Shown: piece after piece, positions 26,104-34,201 of the stretch
Layout: the number at the start of each line of letters is the position of its first letter
Position numbering within the stretch: position 1 is the stretch's first letter
DNA from: Methyloprofundus sp.
GTDB taxonomy: Bacteria > Pseudomonadota > Gammaproteobacteria > Methylococcales > Methylomonadaceae
DNA length: 45,300 nucleotides
NCBI GenBank assembly: GCA_012960135.1
Contig: DUBW01000007.1
Span: 1-45,300, forward strand
Direction of reading: 5' to 3'
Program-made: the position numbers and the translations under genes
Notes under the pieces: model-generated
Told to the model about the DNA's origin: nothing
Seen by the model: only the letters and a program-made list of their open reading frames with translations
Databases searched by the model: none

Positions 26104-26368
26104 GGTATTATTCCGCCTGCCGATAAATCACATATTGCCTTGTCTATCGGGGAGTCAAAGCATGCTACGTCCGATGTGATCAGCGCTGCGTTATTAGCAA
26201 TTATTTGCCCAGCAAAATATTACCGTATTACCTGGTAGTTTTTTATCCCGCGAAATCGATGGAATAAATCCGGGGGAAAATCATGTGCGCATGGCATTAG
26301 TGGCACCGGTAGCAGAATGCATAGAAGCGGCACAGCGAATTAAAAATTTTATTAACTCTTTAACATAG
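26104..26368 (+). pseudogene. dapC: dapC relic: succinyldiaminopimelate transaminase with large internal deletion
   Basis: Two fragments of the PLP-dependent aminotransferase DapC are fused. From 26104, one frame reads GIIPPADKSHIALSIGESKH, the N-terminal region of DapC. From about 26201, another frame reads an intact C-terminus: ITVLPGSFLSREIDGINPGE, then HVRMALVAPVAECIEAA, ending with TAG at 26366-26368. Roughly 300 central codons, including the PLP lysine, are missing, and the two parts are out of frame. The relic stops 5 bases before dapD, its usual operon partner. The transamination step must now be done by another enzyme, such as ArgD-type aminotransferase, or by a dapC copy elsewhere. 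Confidence 0.85.
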
Positions 26369-26373
26369 AAAAA

Positions 26374-27195
26374 ATGATGAACCAATTAGAAAAAATTATT
26401 AACCAGGCTTTTGATAATCGTGCTGACATTTCTCCGACGAGTGTCTCCGATGAAGTTCGTAATGCAGTTAGTGAATCGATTAATCTACTAGACTCAGGTC
26501 AGGCACGTGTCGCTGATAAAAGCAGTGGCGAATGGGTGGTTAATCAGTGGTTAAAGAAAGCGGTATTACTGTCTTTCAGAATTAATGAAAACCGGGTCAT
26601 GGATGGAGGTGCCGCGCGGTACTACGATAAAGTAGAAACTAAATTCGCTTCTTATACACCAGAAGATTTTGCGGAAGCAGGTGTGCGCGTGGTTCCTAAT
26701 GCCGTGGCACGGCATGGTTCGTATATTGCTCCGGGTGCGATATTAATGCCTTCATACGTTAATATTGGTGCTTATGTTGGTAGTGGCACCATGGTCGATA
26801 CCTGGGTGACTGTTGGCTCATGTGCACAAATTGGTAAAAACGTACATTTGTCTGGTGGTGTGGGTATCGGTGGTGTGTTAGAGCCACTGCAAGCGGGTCC
26901 TACGATTATCGAAGACAATTGCTTTATCGGCGCACGTTCTGAGGTTGTTGAAGGTGTTGTGGTCGAAGAAGGCTCGGTTATTTCCATGGGTGTTTATATT
27001 GGCCAGAGTACAAAAATCTTCAACCGCATGACAGGTGAAATTACGTATGGCCGTATTCCGGCAGGTTCGGTTGTTGTTTCGGGAAATTTACCATCAAAAG
27101 ATGGTAGCCATAGTTTGTACTGTGCGGTGATTATTAAGCATGCAGATGAAAAAACGCGCAGTAAAACAGGTATTAATGAATTATTACGCGATTAA
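26374..27195 (+). CDS. dapD: 2,3,4,5-tetrahydropyridine-2,6-dicarboxylate N-succinyltransferase
   Basis: Lysine/diaminopimelate biosynthesis: succinylates tetrahydrodipicolinate using succinyl-CoA. The 273-residue length matches DapD. The left-handed beta-helix is visible as hexapeptide-type repeats from about residue 105 ([20 protein letters not shown], then [20 protein letters not shown] and [20 protein letters not shown]). The N-terminal helical domain contains [16 protein letters not shown]. The ATG at 26374 is followed by a second ATG; either could be the start. It lies directly behind the dapC relic, so it probably kept the old operon promoter or gained a new one in the relic. Confidence 0.96.
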   Translation: MMNQLEKIINQAFDNRADISPTSVSDEVRNAVSESINLLDSGQARVADKSSGEWVVNQWLKKAVLLSFRINENRVMDGGAARYYDKVETKFASYTPEDFAEAGVRVVPNAVARHGSYIAPGAILMPSYVNIGAYVGSGTMVDTWVTVGSCAQIGKNVHLSGGVGIGGVLEPLQAGPTIIEDNCFIGARSEVVEGVVVEEGSVISMGVYIGQSTKIFNRMTGEITYGRIPAGSVVVSGNLPSKDGSHSLYCAVIIKHADEKTRSKTGINELLRD

Positions 27196-27204
27196 ATAAA
27201 TAAA

Positions 27205-27281
27205 GTGTGGATTAGCCAAGGTTTTTTTAATCAGGTAATGAATATCATTATTCTTAACCTGATTAAACCCACTAACCACAC
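27205..27281. terminator. Nested long hairpin after dapD
   Basis: An inner stem, TTTAATCAGGT (27226-27236) with ACCTGATTAAA (27257-27267), is enclosed by an outer near-perfect stem, GTGTGGATTAG (27205-27215) with CTAACCACAC (27272-27281). The T7 run at 27222-27228 lies inside the structure rather than behind it. It could terminate dapD transcription or form a processed leader for the next gene. Confidence 0.6.
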
Positions 27282-27298
27282 ATACAGAGGATACTCTT

Positions 27299-27541
27299 AT
27301 GTCTGATACACTTTCAAGCAATGCCATTATTTATGCGATTCTGTCAATAAATAGTGAAGTTACTTTACAAAAAGAATACCTGGATTCTCCCGAGGTGCTA
27401 CCTGATGAGAGAGAAAACGAAGAAGGAATTCTGGATGATTTAGAACAGGCCTTTATGGAATTCGTCGATTTCTATAAGTCTTGTCGTAAACAGGATGATT
27501 CATTACCAGAACTAGATGAGTTATTGAATAATCCGCTGTAG
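27299..27541 (+). CDS. Small acidic hypothetical protein
   Basis: An 80-residue, strongly acidic, helix-rich cytoplasmic protein with a long conserved-looking pattern of Glu and Asp (LPDERENEEGILDDLEQAF) and the tail LPELDELLNN. No signal peptide, membrane segment or catalytic motif is present. A good Shine-Dalgarno (AGAGGA) lies 8 bases before the ATG, which supports a real gene. It sits between dapD and a diguanylate cyclase gene that starts 17 bases after its stop. I do not recognise the family. Confidence 0.7.
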   Translation: MSDTLSSNAIIYAILSINSEVTLQKEYLDSPEVLPDERENEEGILDDLEQAFMEFVDFYKSCRKQDDSLPELDELLNNPL

Positions 27542-27558
27542 CTGCTTTAGCTAATGCT

Positions 27559-28998
27559 ATGCGCTATTTGACCCAATCCATGCCTATTATTGCGGTAATA
27601 CTGGTAGGGTTTTTACCTCTACCGGGGTTTGCTGAGCAAGAGCTGGTGCGGAAAAATAGCGCAGAAGGGTTAGTGCTAACAGCAGAAGAACAGCGGTATC
27701 TACAGCAAAAGCAGCAGCTTAGCATGTGTGTTAACCCGGACGCGATGCCTATAGGGAAAATCGAAGCAGGGAAAAATATTGGGTTGAGTGCTGATTTTAT
27801 ACATTTACTCGCTGAAAAAATAAATATCCCTGTACTGTTAATACCTAGCCAGTCGTGGCTGGAATCTCTGCAGTTAGCTGAACAACGGCAATGCGATATT
27901 CTGGTGTTGGCGATGGCAACACCTGAGCGTAAGAAATTCCTGGATTTTACTGATGATTATCTTAGTTTCCCGTTGGCCATAGCTGTCTCCAATAAGCAAA
28001 AATTTATCAGTCGCATAGAAGAGGTTCTGGATAAACAGCTAGGTATAGAAAAGGGAGATGCTTATGCTGAGCTACTACACCTACTCTACCCTGCGATTGA
28101 TCTGGTAGAAGTAGAAAGTTTACATGCAGGTCTGGACAAGGTTAGCCGCAATCAACTCTATGGTATGATTCGCACTTTGCCGGATATAAGTTATGCATTG
28201 CAGAACCAATATATCGGTGAACTGAAAATCGCCGGGAAATTGCAACAACAGTCAAATCTGGGAATTGCTACCCGTAATGACGAGCCTTTATTAGTCGGAA
28301 TTTTTAATAAAGCGATTGCTCAGGTAAGTGAACAAGAGCGGCGTGAAATTATTAATGACTGGGTTGTGATTAAATACGAATCGGCGACCGATTATAGTAT
28401 TGGGAGAGTCGCGGTTGGCGTGTTTGGCTTGATCTTTATCTTTTTACTCTACCACTATTGGCAGCTGAGAAAATATAATGACTGTTTAAGATGCTTGTCA
28501 ATTACCGATAAATTAACCAATATTAATAATCGTTTGAAGCTGGATCAACAGCTTGACGATGCTCTGCACTTGGCGCAACGATATCAGTTTGATTTTAGTA
28601 TTATTTTAATAGACATTGATCATTTCAAAAATATCAATGATAAATATGGGCACCTTATTGGGGACTATGCCATAAAAACACTGGCGCAATTACTCAGCCA
28701 CAACATACGTCAGATTGATACCCTAGGACGATGGGGTGGAGAAGAGTTTTTGATTATTTGTCCGGGACAAACGGCTGATGGTGGACTCTTATTAGCAGAG
28801 AAATTACGCTCAATTATTGATAAACACTCGTTTGAACATTTTGCTCACTTAAGTTGTAGCTTTGGCGTTGCTGCTTATGTAGAAGGCAACAATGCAGATA
28901 TTTTGCTAAAAAGAGCAGATAAGGCTTTATATAAAGCCAAAAATCAGGGGCGCAATCAGGTTTTTACTAGTGCAGAACCCGCTTATCCTGACGATTAA
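27559..28998 (+). CDS. Diguanylate cyclase with periplasmic SBP_bac_3 sensor domain
   Basis: Makes cyclic di-GMP from two GTP. A signal peptide or first helix (residues 1-25) is followed by a periplasmic bacterial type-3 solute-binding domain (about 45-270, opening QLSMCVNPDAMPIG), one membrane helix (about 282-303) and a GGDEF domain (about 315-470). The active site is GGEEF (393-397), and an intact inhibitory site RQID lies five residues before it, so product feedback should operate. The architecture implies that a small ligand, perhaps an amino acid, directly controls c-di-GMP synthesis. Start may be ATG at 27559; the upstream gene's end is only 17 bases away. Confidence 0.9.
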   Translation: MRYLTQSMPIIAVILVGFLPLPGFAEQELVRKNSAEGLVLTAEEQRYLQQKQQLSMCVNPDAMPIGKIEAGKNIGLSADFIHLLAEKINIPVLLIPSQSWLESLQLAEQRQCDILVLAMATPERKKFLDFTDDYLSFPLAIAVSNKQKFISRIEEVLDKQLGIEKGDAYAELLHLLYPAIDLVEVESLHAGLDKVSRNQLYGMIRTLPDISYALQNQYIGELKIAGKLQQQSNLGIATRNDEPLLVGIFNKAIAQVSEQERREIINDWVVIKYESATDYSIGRVAVGVFGLIFIFLLYHYWQLRKYNDCLRCLSITDKLTNINNRLKLDQQLDDALHLAQRYQFDFSIILIDIDHFKNINDKYGHLIGDYAIKTLAQLLSHNIRQIDTLGRWGGEEFLIICPGQTADGGLLLAEKLRSIIDKHSFEHFAHLSCSFGVAAYVEGNNADILLKRADKALYKAKNQGRNQVFTSAEPAYPDD

Positions 28999-29089
28999 GT
29001 TGATAATAAATTATCTACAGGCGAACATTTGTAAACAGCATAATCCAGTAATGTAAAGTCGATGTTGTACTAGCTAACAATTAATAATA

Positions 29090-29446
29090 ATGAAGATTTT
29101 GTACGGAATAAAAAACTGCGATAGCGTAAAAAAAGCGTGCGTATGGTTAGATAATCACCAGGTAGCTTATCAATTTCATGATTTTAGAGTAGAGGGATTA
29201 AACCCGGAGCAGCTAGGTGTTTTTATTGACAAAGTAGGCTGGGAACAACTCTTAAATAAACGCAGTAGTAGTTGGCGAACACTCACAGATCAGCAAAAAA
29301 CTGATTTAAATGCAGGCAAGGCCGCTAGCTTGATGCTAGATAATCTCACCCTGATCAAACGCCCCGTGCTAGATACTGGGGAGCAATTATTGGTTGGTTT
29401 TAATAGCGAAAATTACCAGAACTTTATGAGTGATGCGCATGAGTGA
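29090..29446 (+). CDS. ArsC/Spx-family protein, YffB-like
   Basis: A 118-residue thioredoxin-fold protein of the ArsC family. The N-terminus shows the single redox cysteine in GIKNCDSVKKA, as in YffB/Spx-like proteins. A later NKRSSSWRTL region replaces the classical arsenate reductase site, and the C-terminus has LIKRPVLDTG, with the conserved Arg-Pro. YffB sits beside dapE in Escherichia coli, and the same order occurs here with an 8-base overlap, so this is probably the orthologue. Function in the cell is uncertain; an arsenate reductase role is not supported by context. Confidence 0.88.
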   Translation: MKILYGIKNCDSVKKACVWLDNHQVAYQFHDFRVEGLNPEQLGVFIDKVGWEQLLNKRSSSWRTLTDQQKTDLNAGKAASLMLDNLTLIKRPVLDTGEQLLVGFNSENYQNFMSDAHE

Positions 29447-30572
29447 TACATTAAGCTTACTTAAAGAGTTAATTAGCCGTGAGTCGATAACACCTGAAGA
29501 TGCAGGCTGTCAGGCGCTACTAACAAAGCGCCTGGAAAAAAGTGGTTTCGTAGCAGAGCAACTAGACTTTGATGATACTAAAAATCTATGGCTAAAGCGG
29601 GGCAATAGCAAGCCTCTTTTTGTGTTTCTGGGACATACCGATGTCGTACCCACTGGCCCATTAACGCAATGGGATTCTCCGCCTTTTGAACCAACTATTC
29701 GAGACGGTCGCTTATACGGTCGCGGCGCTGCAGATATGAAAGGAGGGATTGCCTGCTTTGTGACTGCTGTCGAGCGCTTTATCGCAAAATATCCAGAACA
29801 TCAGGGTGCGATTGCGCTGATGATTACCAGCGACGAAGAAGGGCCAGCTACCAATGGCGTTGTCAAAGTAGTAGAAGTGTTAGAACAGCGCAATGAAAGA
29901 ATTGACTGGTGCCTGGTTGGAGAACCTTCAAGTGATCGGCAAATAGGGGATGTGATTCGTGTTGGCAGACGCGGCTCCTTATGTGCCAAATTGGTAGTTA
30001 AAGGCATACAGGGACATGTTGCCTACCCGGATATTGCCAATAACCCTATTCATAGTTTTGCCCTTGCTTTGCAGGCATTAACTGAAGAAGTCTGGGATAC
30101 AGGGAATGAATTTTTCCCCCCGACCAGTTTGCAGGTATCCAATATCAATGCCGGCACCGGTGCAGAAAACATTATTCCCGGTGAGCTGGAACTATTGTTT
30201 AATTTACGTTTTTGTACTGAATTAGACGAAACTACTATCAAACAACGAGTGTTGGAGATATTTGACCGCTTTGATTTTGATTATGAAATTAGCTGGCGTT
30301 TGTCAGGTAATCCATTTTTAACTACGGGCGGGGCGTTAATTGAAGCGGCTCATACAGCGATTAAAAAAGTAACTGGACTCGACACGCTGGATGATACCGG
30401 TGGCGGAACATCTGATGGACGTTTTATTGCTCCAACAGGCGCGGAAGTCATCGAGCTTGGGCACTTGAATGAAAGCATTCATAAGATTAATGAAAATATT
30501 CCTGTCGCTGATATACAGCCCTTATCAGAGATTTATGAACAGTTATTAATAGAAATATTAATCAACAATTAA
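29439..30572 (+). CDS. dapE: Succinyl-diaminopimelate desuccinylase
   Basis: Zinc-dependent M20 peptidase-family enzyme that hydrolyses N-succinyl-LL-diaminopimelate, the step following DapC. Conserved metal-site motifs are FLGHTDVVPTG, GRGAADMKGG, TSDEEGPATNG and, near the end, ELGHLNESIHKINE. Length fits DapE. I choose ATG at 29439 because the protein then begins MSDTLSLLKELISRESITPE, like other DapE; an upstream GTG at 29430 and ATG at 29433 are in frame. It overlaps the YffB-like gene by 8 bases. With dapD nearby and dapC deleted, this organism still carries the succinylase route flanking steps. Confidence 0.95.
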   Translation: MSDTLSLLKELISRESITPEDAGCQALLTKRLEKSGFVAEQLDFDDTKNLWLKRGNSKPLFVFLGHTDVVPTGPLTQWDSPPFEPTIRDGRLYGRGAADMKGGIACFVTAVERFIAKYPEHQGAIALMITSDEEGPATNGVVKVVEVLEQRNERIDWCLVGEPSSDRQIGDVIRVGRRGSLCAKLVVKGIQGHVAYPDIANNPIHSFALALQALTEEVWDTGNEFFPPTSLQVSNINAGTGAENIIPGELELLFNLRFCTELDETTIKQRVLEIFDRFDFDYEISWRLSGNPFLTTGGALIEAAHTAIKKVTGLDTLDDTGGGTSDGRFIAPTGAEVIELGHLNESIHKINENIPVADIQPLSEIYEQLLIEILINN

Positions 30573-30699
30573 ACCATAGCCATAGCATAATAATTTGTTG
30601 ATGATCTAGTGTATAGTGACGCGGATTCAGCATGAAACAACTATAGTTAGTGCCCTGACACACGAAGCGAACCCGGGGCTATCGAACTTTTATTTTTTT

Positions 30700-32220
30700 A
30701 TGAATAAGAAACTACTTGCACTCTATCTTGGTGCGTTTTTAAGTTGCTCACTAGCTTATGCTCAGCCGCTACAACTTAGTAATGGAGATACTTTAGGTGT
30801 TGAAATTACTTACTATACAGATAGTACGATTACTTTTGTTCACCCGATACTAGGCCAGCAAACAGTTGCTAAAACCGGGGTTAGCAACATCGCAGAACTC
30901 AATCTGGATAAGGTTACTAAGCTACCGGAAGGCGAAGCAGGAAAAGCAATTATCGCAGCTAATGTCGCCAAAAAAGCGCTGGTGCCTGCCAAACAAGAAG
31001 TGGATCAGGCTAATAAGGAGCTGATTGTGGCGCAAAATAACCTTAAGCTTGCTGACGAATCTCAGCTTGATGCGGCTGAGCAGCAAGTGAAAGATGCAGC
31101 AACTAAGGTCGAGAAAGCAGAGAAAAAACTTATTGCTGCCGCTGATGCTGTTGAAGTCGCTGATAACTATATAGTCGTTGCCAGTGAAGTCAGTCACGCT
31201 GAAGCACAAGTCACAGCAGCTAAAAATGATGTTAAAGCGGCTAATAATCAGGTCGTGGTTGCAAAAGCTGAAGCGAAAGCCACGCAGAAAAAGTTTGAAG
31301 TTGCTGAGCAAGCTATGTCTACAACTAAAGCAGCCGGCGTTATGCAAGCTGAAGAAAAAGTTGCAACGGCTAAAACTCGGGCTGAAATTGCAAGTGAGCA
31401 TTTTGAATTAGCAGAAGTACAAGTGCAAGAAGCCGAAGAGAACGTGGTGGTTGCAGAAAATAATGTCAAGCGGGCGAAAGGTAAAAAGGTCAATGTTGGT
31501 TTTATGGGTACGGGCTGGTTCAAGGGCTGGGATAGTAGTCTTGCTATTGGACTGAGCGGTGCTTCAGGATCATCGGTTAATAATACTTTCCGCACAGCAT
31601 TTAACACCCGTTATGAAGATAAAAAAGGTCGCTGGGTTTATAGGTCTTTTTATTATCGTGATTCTGAAGATAATGTCACCGGTGAAAATCAAATCAATGC
31701 TACGCTGGTCAAAGACTGGTTTTTTAATGAGACTAAGTGGTTTGCATTTGTTACAGGTGTCTATGACTGGAATCAATTTAAAGATTGGCATCATCGACTC
31801 CAGTTTGGTGGAGGACCGGGGTATCAGTTTATCAAAACGGATCAGTGGGAATTCTCAGGGAGAACAGGTCTTACGCTTATTACCGAGTTTGGTAAAACTC
31901 AATATAATGCAAATGGTGGCGTTATCTTTAATCCTGATGGCAGTGTGCTAGAAGATACTGTTGTAGGTTTGGAGGGTTTGATCGGCGCTGATGTGACATG
32001 GCATATCACTGCTCAGCAGCATTTTAGTATTTCTAACTACTTTTATCCTAGTCTGACGCATAGCGGCGAATTCAGGAATCTGACAAATATCTCCTGGATA
32101 CATTCCTTAGACTGGTTTGAAAGCCTGGCGTTGAAATTTGGAATACGTAATGAATACGACACCTCTGATTCGATTCCTAATGAATTCAACTATAACTTCT
32201 CCGTACTATGGGGATTTTAA
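30700..32220 (+). CDS. DUF481-type outer membrane protein with alanine-rich coiled-coil insert
   Basis: A predicted envelope protein of 506 residues. A signal peptide ends LAYA|QP; the next ~65 residues form a small beta domain (LSNGDTLGVEITYYTDSTIT). About residues 95-265 are an uninterrupted Ala/Val/Lys/Glu-rich coiled coil built from 7-residue units that mostly start with Ala (for example AATKVEK AEKKLIA). The C-terminal ~230 residues form a DUF481/YdiY-like beta-barrel ending in an aromatic residue (FSVLWGF). I choose the ATG at 30700, which starts the signal peptide, although no strong ribosome site precedes it. The coil may span periplasm or peptidoglycan; that is inference. Confidence 0.8.
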   Translation: MNKKLLALYLGAFLSCSLAYAQPLQLSNGDTLGVEITYYTDSTITFVHPILGQQTVAKTGVSNIAELNLDKVTKLPEGEAGKAIIAANVAKKALVPAKQEVDQANKELIVAQNNLKLADESQLDAAEQQVKDAATKVEKAEKKLIAAADAVEVADNYIVVASEVSHAEAQVTAAKNDVKAANNQVVVAKAEAKATQKKFEVAEQAMSTTKAAGVMQAEEKVATAKTRAEIASEHFELAEVQVQEAEENVVVAENNVKRAKGKKVNVGFMGTGWFKGWDSSLAIGLSGASGSSVNNTFRTAFNTRYEDKKGRWVYRSFYYRDSEDNVTGENQINATLVKDWFFNETKWFAFVTGVYDWNQFKDWHHRLQFGGGPGYQFIKTDQWEFSGRTGLTLITEFGKTQYNANGGVIFNPDGSVLEDTVVGLEGLIGADVTWHITAQQHFSISNYFYPSLTHSGEFRNLTNISWIHSLDWFESLALKFGIRNEYDTSDSIPNEFNYNFSVLWGF

Positions 32221-32374
32221 TAGCATGCGCAATAAAGAAGCTTTGATTGCATTTGCTAATAAATTACACTACAGACATAGCTATAGTTTATTAGTGAAAG
32301 TAAAAAAGCTTGAGTTTTTTATAGCAGCAAAGTTAGTAGGATAATTATAAATAAGTATTTACAAGGTAATGTCA

Positions 32375-32932
32375 ATGACACATAACAGAAAAAGTACAGC
32401 ACAAAAGATTCTTATCATCGGGTTACTGGCTTTGGGTGTCAGTGCCTGCTCTCTCTTTTCACCCGAACCCGAAATGAGCGATGCCCAAGCCTGTCTACAG
32501 TTACATCAACTGATTGAGGATCATTCTGCTGAGTTTAAGCAATTTAAAGGGAGCCTAAAAAGCACGGCTCCGCTTAGAAGTATGCAAATCTGGACTGCAA
32601 AGCGGGTATTTCCAATGGCAAAAAACTGCCAGGTCTGGCAATGGAGTTCCGGTTTAACAAATTACTTTTGCTCATGGGATGAGTCTGATGAGGAAGATGC
32701 GAAAGCCAGTTTCGATAAAGGGACTGAATTAGTCAATCAGTGTCTAGGTAAACAATGGCATAGTAAATTTACCCGCACTAAAAGTGGTGGCAATAGCGCA
32801 TTGTTCTATAAAAAAGGTGGAAAGACTGTCATTTCTATACGTTCCTTTAAGGAAGCACTGACTATTTTTGATAGCTGGATAACCACTCTATATGTCGGTG
32901 ATGAAAGCAATTTAAAAGCAGAGATACAGTAA
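32375..32932 (+). CDS. Hypothetical lipoprotein
   Basis: An exported lipoprotein of unknown family. The signal segment KILIIGLLALGVSAC ends in a lipobox-like site with Cys25. The mature part (about 160 residues) contains four further cysteines that might form disulphides, and is rich in Trp and Lys, with segments such as MQIWTAKRVFPMAKNCQVWQ. No known domain is recognised. The second ATG (32375) has AAGG at a good 8-base distance, whereas the ATG at 32369 would be only 2 bases from it, so I prefer the second. It follows the DUF481 gene on the same strand after 154 bases. Confidence 0.7.
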   Translation: MTHNRKSTAQKILIIGLLALGVSACSLFSPEPEMSDAQACLQLHQLIEDHSAEFKQFKGSLKSTAPLRSMQIWTAKRVFPMAKNCQVWQWSSGLTNYFCSWDESDEEDAKASFDKGTELVNQCLGKQWHSKFTRTKSGGNSALFYKKGGKTVISIRSFKEALTIFDSWITTLYVGDESNLKAEIQ

Positions 32933-32942
32933 TAGGTTTGTA

Positions 32943-32962
32943 GGGCGGACTAAAGTCCGCTC
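32943..32962. terminator. GC-rich hairpin between convergent genes
   Basis: GCGGACT (32945-32951) pairs with AGTCCGC (32954-32960) around a 2-base loop. It separates the convergent lipoprotein and AlbA_2 genes. The sequence GGGCGGACTAAAGTCCGC is typical of dispersed palindromic repeats in many proteobacteria, so it may be a repeat unit rather than a dedicated terminator. Confidence 0.5.
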
Positions 32963-32985
32963 TGCGTCGCACACAGAGTTTTTGT

Positions 32986-33822
32986 TTAACGTTTCCAGCG
33001 ATGCGCAATAAACTCGACGGCTTCCTGTATATTCAAGTCACGCGTGCCGCCGCCGGTGCGTAAATAAAATTTAGGGGTTTTGCCCTGATTTAAAAATACC
33101 GGGCGTGGTGACGCTAAGATAATCAAACGACAGACATGTTTGCCATCAATAACATGAAACAGAACTTTAACAAACTGGCATAAATCTGCGCCTAACTGGG
33201 TCGAAATGGCGGTAATAATCGCTTGTTCGTATCCGTCCTGATCCTGGCGCTTTAAGGATTTATAATCTTTTTCCAAGCCAATAATTTCACCACTATCAGT
33301 CACGCCGATTAATAAAGTTCCGCCCAGTGAATTATTTAAATAACCGGCTAGTGTTTTTAATACGACGGTTTCCAGGGTACGGTTGACTCTATCTTGTTCT
33401 AAATCCCAGCGAAAAGAAGATTTGAATTCTAATAAAGGCCCTTCGCCTTGACGAATCAGGGTGTGTAAGTTGACTGAAATTTCGCTACTGAGACGGTTAA
33501 TTCTTTGTAAACGCCAATGTAGCATTTCATAAATGGCGGCCATGATCAGGCCAAATACAGACCCTAGTTGTCCGAGAAATAGCGTTTTTCCTGGTGTTCC
33601 GCCCATTAATGAGGTTTTAAGCTGGCTATAAACATAAGTCAGCGCAGTATTGATTTGTACCTGTATATCATCACTGGTGCCTTCGCTTTCATAAAAGAAA
33701 ATAAAATCATAGATAGGATAAAAGATTAAAACCCCAGTTAATGCGCCAATTAAAGCAGCAAAGAAATATAGCTTAAAGCGCTGTTGCCAGAGTGAAATAA
33801 TTAATAATAAAAAGCGTTTCAT
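32986..33822 (-). CDS. Membrane protein with AlbA_2 (Schlafen-like) domain
   Basis: A 278-residue protein. Two membrane helices (about residues 15-40 and 75-95) bracket a short external loop, and are followed by a cytoplasmic AlbA_2 domain (about 125-275). Motifs match the response-regulator paralogue at 16203-17132: LLEFKSSFRW, NNSLGGTLLIGVTDSG and YLRTGGGTRDL. AlbA_2 domains are linked to nucleic-acid binding or AAA-type regulators, so this may tether RNA/DNA interaction to the membrane, which is inference. The gene start overlaps the ancestral stop of the frameshifted rhodanese gene (ATGA), and moaA lies upstream on the same strand. Confidence 0.8.
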   Translation of the reverse strand: MKRFLLLIISLWQQRFKLYFFAALIGALTGVLIFYPIYDFIFFYESEGTSDDIQVQINTALTYVYSQLKTSLMGGTPGKTLFLGQLGSVFGLIMAAIYEMLHWRLQRINRLSSEISVNLHTLIRQGEGPLLEFKSSFRWDLEQDRVNRTLETVVLKTLAGYLNNSLGGTLLIGVTDSGEIIGLEKDYKSLKRQDQDGYEQAIITAISTQLGADLCQFVKVLFHVIDGKHVCRLIILASPRPVFLNQGKTPKFYLRTGGGTRDLNIQEAVEFIAHRWKR

Positions 33823-34201
33823 TGTTTTTTTATCGGTAAGCCGGCACTACGCCAGGCTGTCATATGGCCTTGTACATAACGGATGTTTTGAACCCAGCCA
33901 TAGAGTAAGCGAGCTTCGCTATTCCTGCGCGCGGTCCGTGCTCACAATATAGAATGACTTGTTCCTGTTTGTCTCTATTATTCAGAGCATCTGTGGAGAA
34001 TGATTTCCAGAAAGAAATATGTTGCGCCTGGGGTATGTGGCCGGCGTTATATTCTGCACTGGAACGTACGTCAATAATAATGGGGGAAGGCTGCGCTGAG
34101 TTCAAGAGTGAGAGTAGTTCGGTTTGTTTGATATGGGTTTCGCTAGAGGTACTACAGGCCGGTAATAAACAGGCGGTCAGGCCTAAAAAAAAGAATTTCA
34201 T
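33819..34201 (-). pseudogene. Rhodanese-like lipoprotein gene with a single-base frameshift
   Basis: A sulphurtransferase-fold lipoprotein. The lipobox LLPAC (Cys16) is followed by a rhodanese domain with IIIDVRSSAEYNAGHIP and the active-site loop YCEHGPRA (Cys86). The uninterrupted frame then ends early at 33860. In the neighbouring frame the expected C-terminus continues: ARLLYGWVQNIRYVQGHMTA, then WRSAGLPIKKQ and a stop at 33819-33821. The shift falls at the CGCGCGC tract near 33930, consistent with one lost base. The restored frame ends in an ATGA overlap with the next gene, arguing that it was the ancestral frame. Mutation, sequencing error or frameshifting are all possible. It starts right after moaA. 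Confidence 0.82.

Noticed and set aside
29090-29446. Arsenate reductase call for the ArsC-family protein
   Set aside because: Coupling to dapE and the YffB/Spx-like single-Cys motif fit YffB better, and there are no ars genes nearby.
30922-31607. Minus-strand and alternate-frame ORFs over the DUF481 coiled-coil region
   Set aside because: They arise from the repetitive Ala/Lys/Glu codon pattern of the heptad array; the plus-strand frame has a signal peptide and a barrel.
32138-32344. 68-codon ORF running across the end of the DUF481 gene
   Set aside because: Most of it is an alternate frame of the barrel's end, with no ribosome site or recognisable domain.
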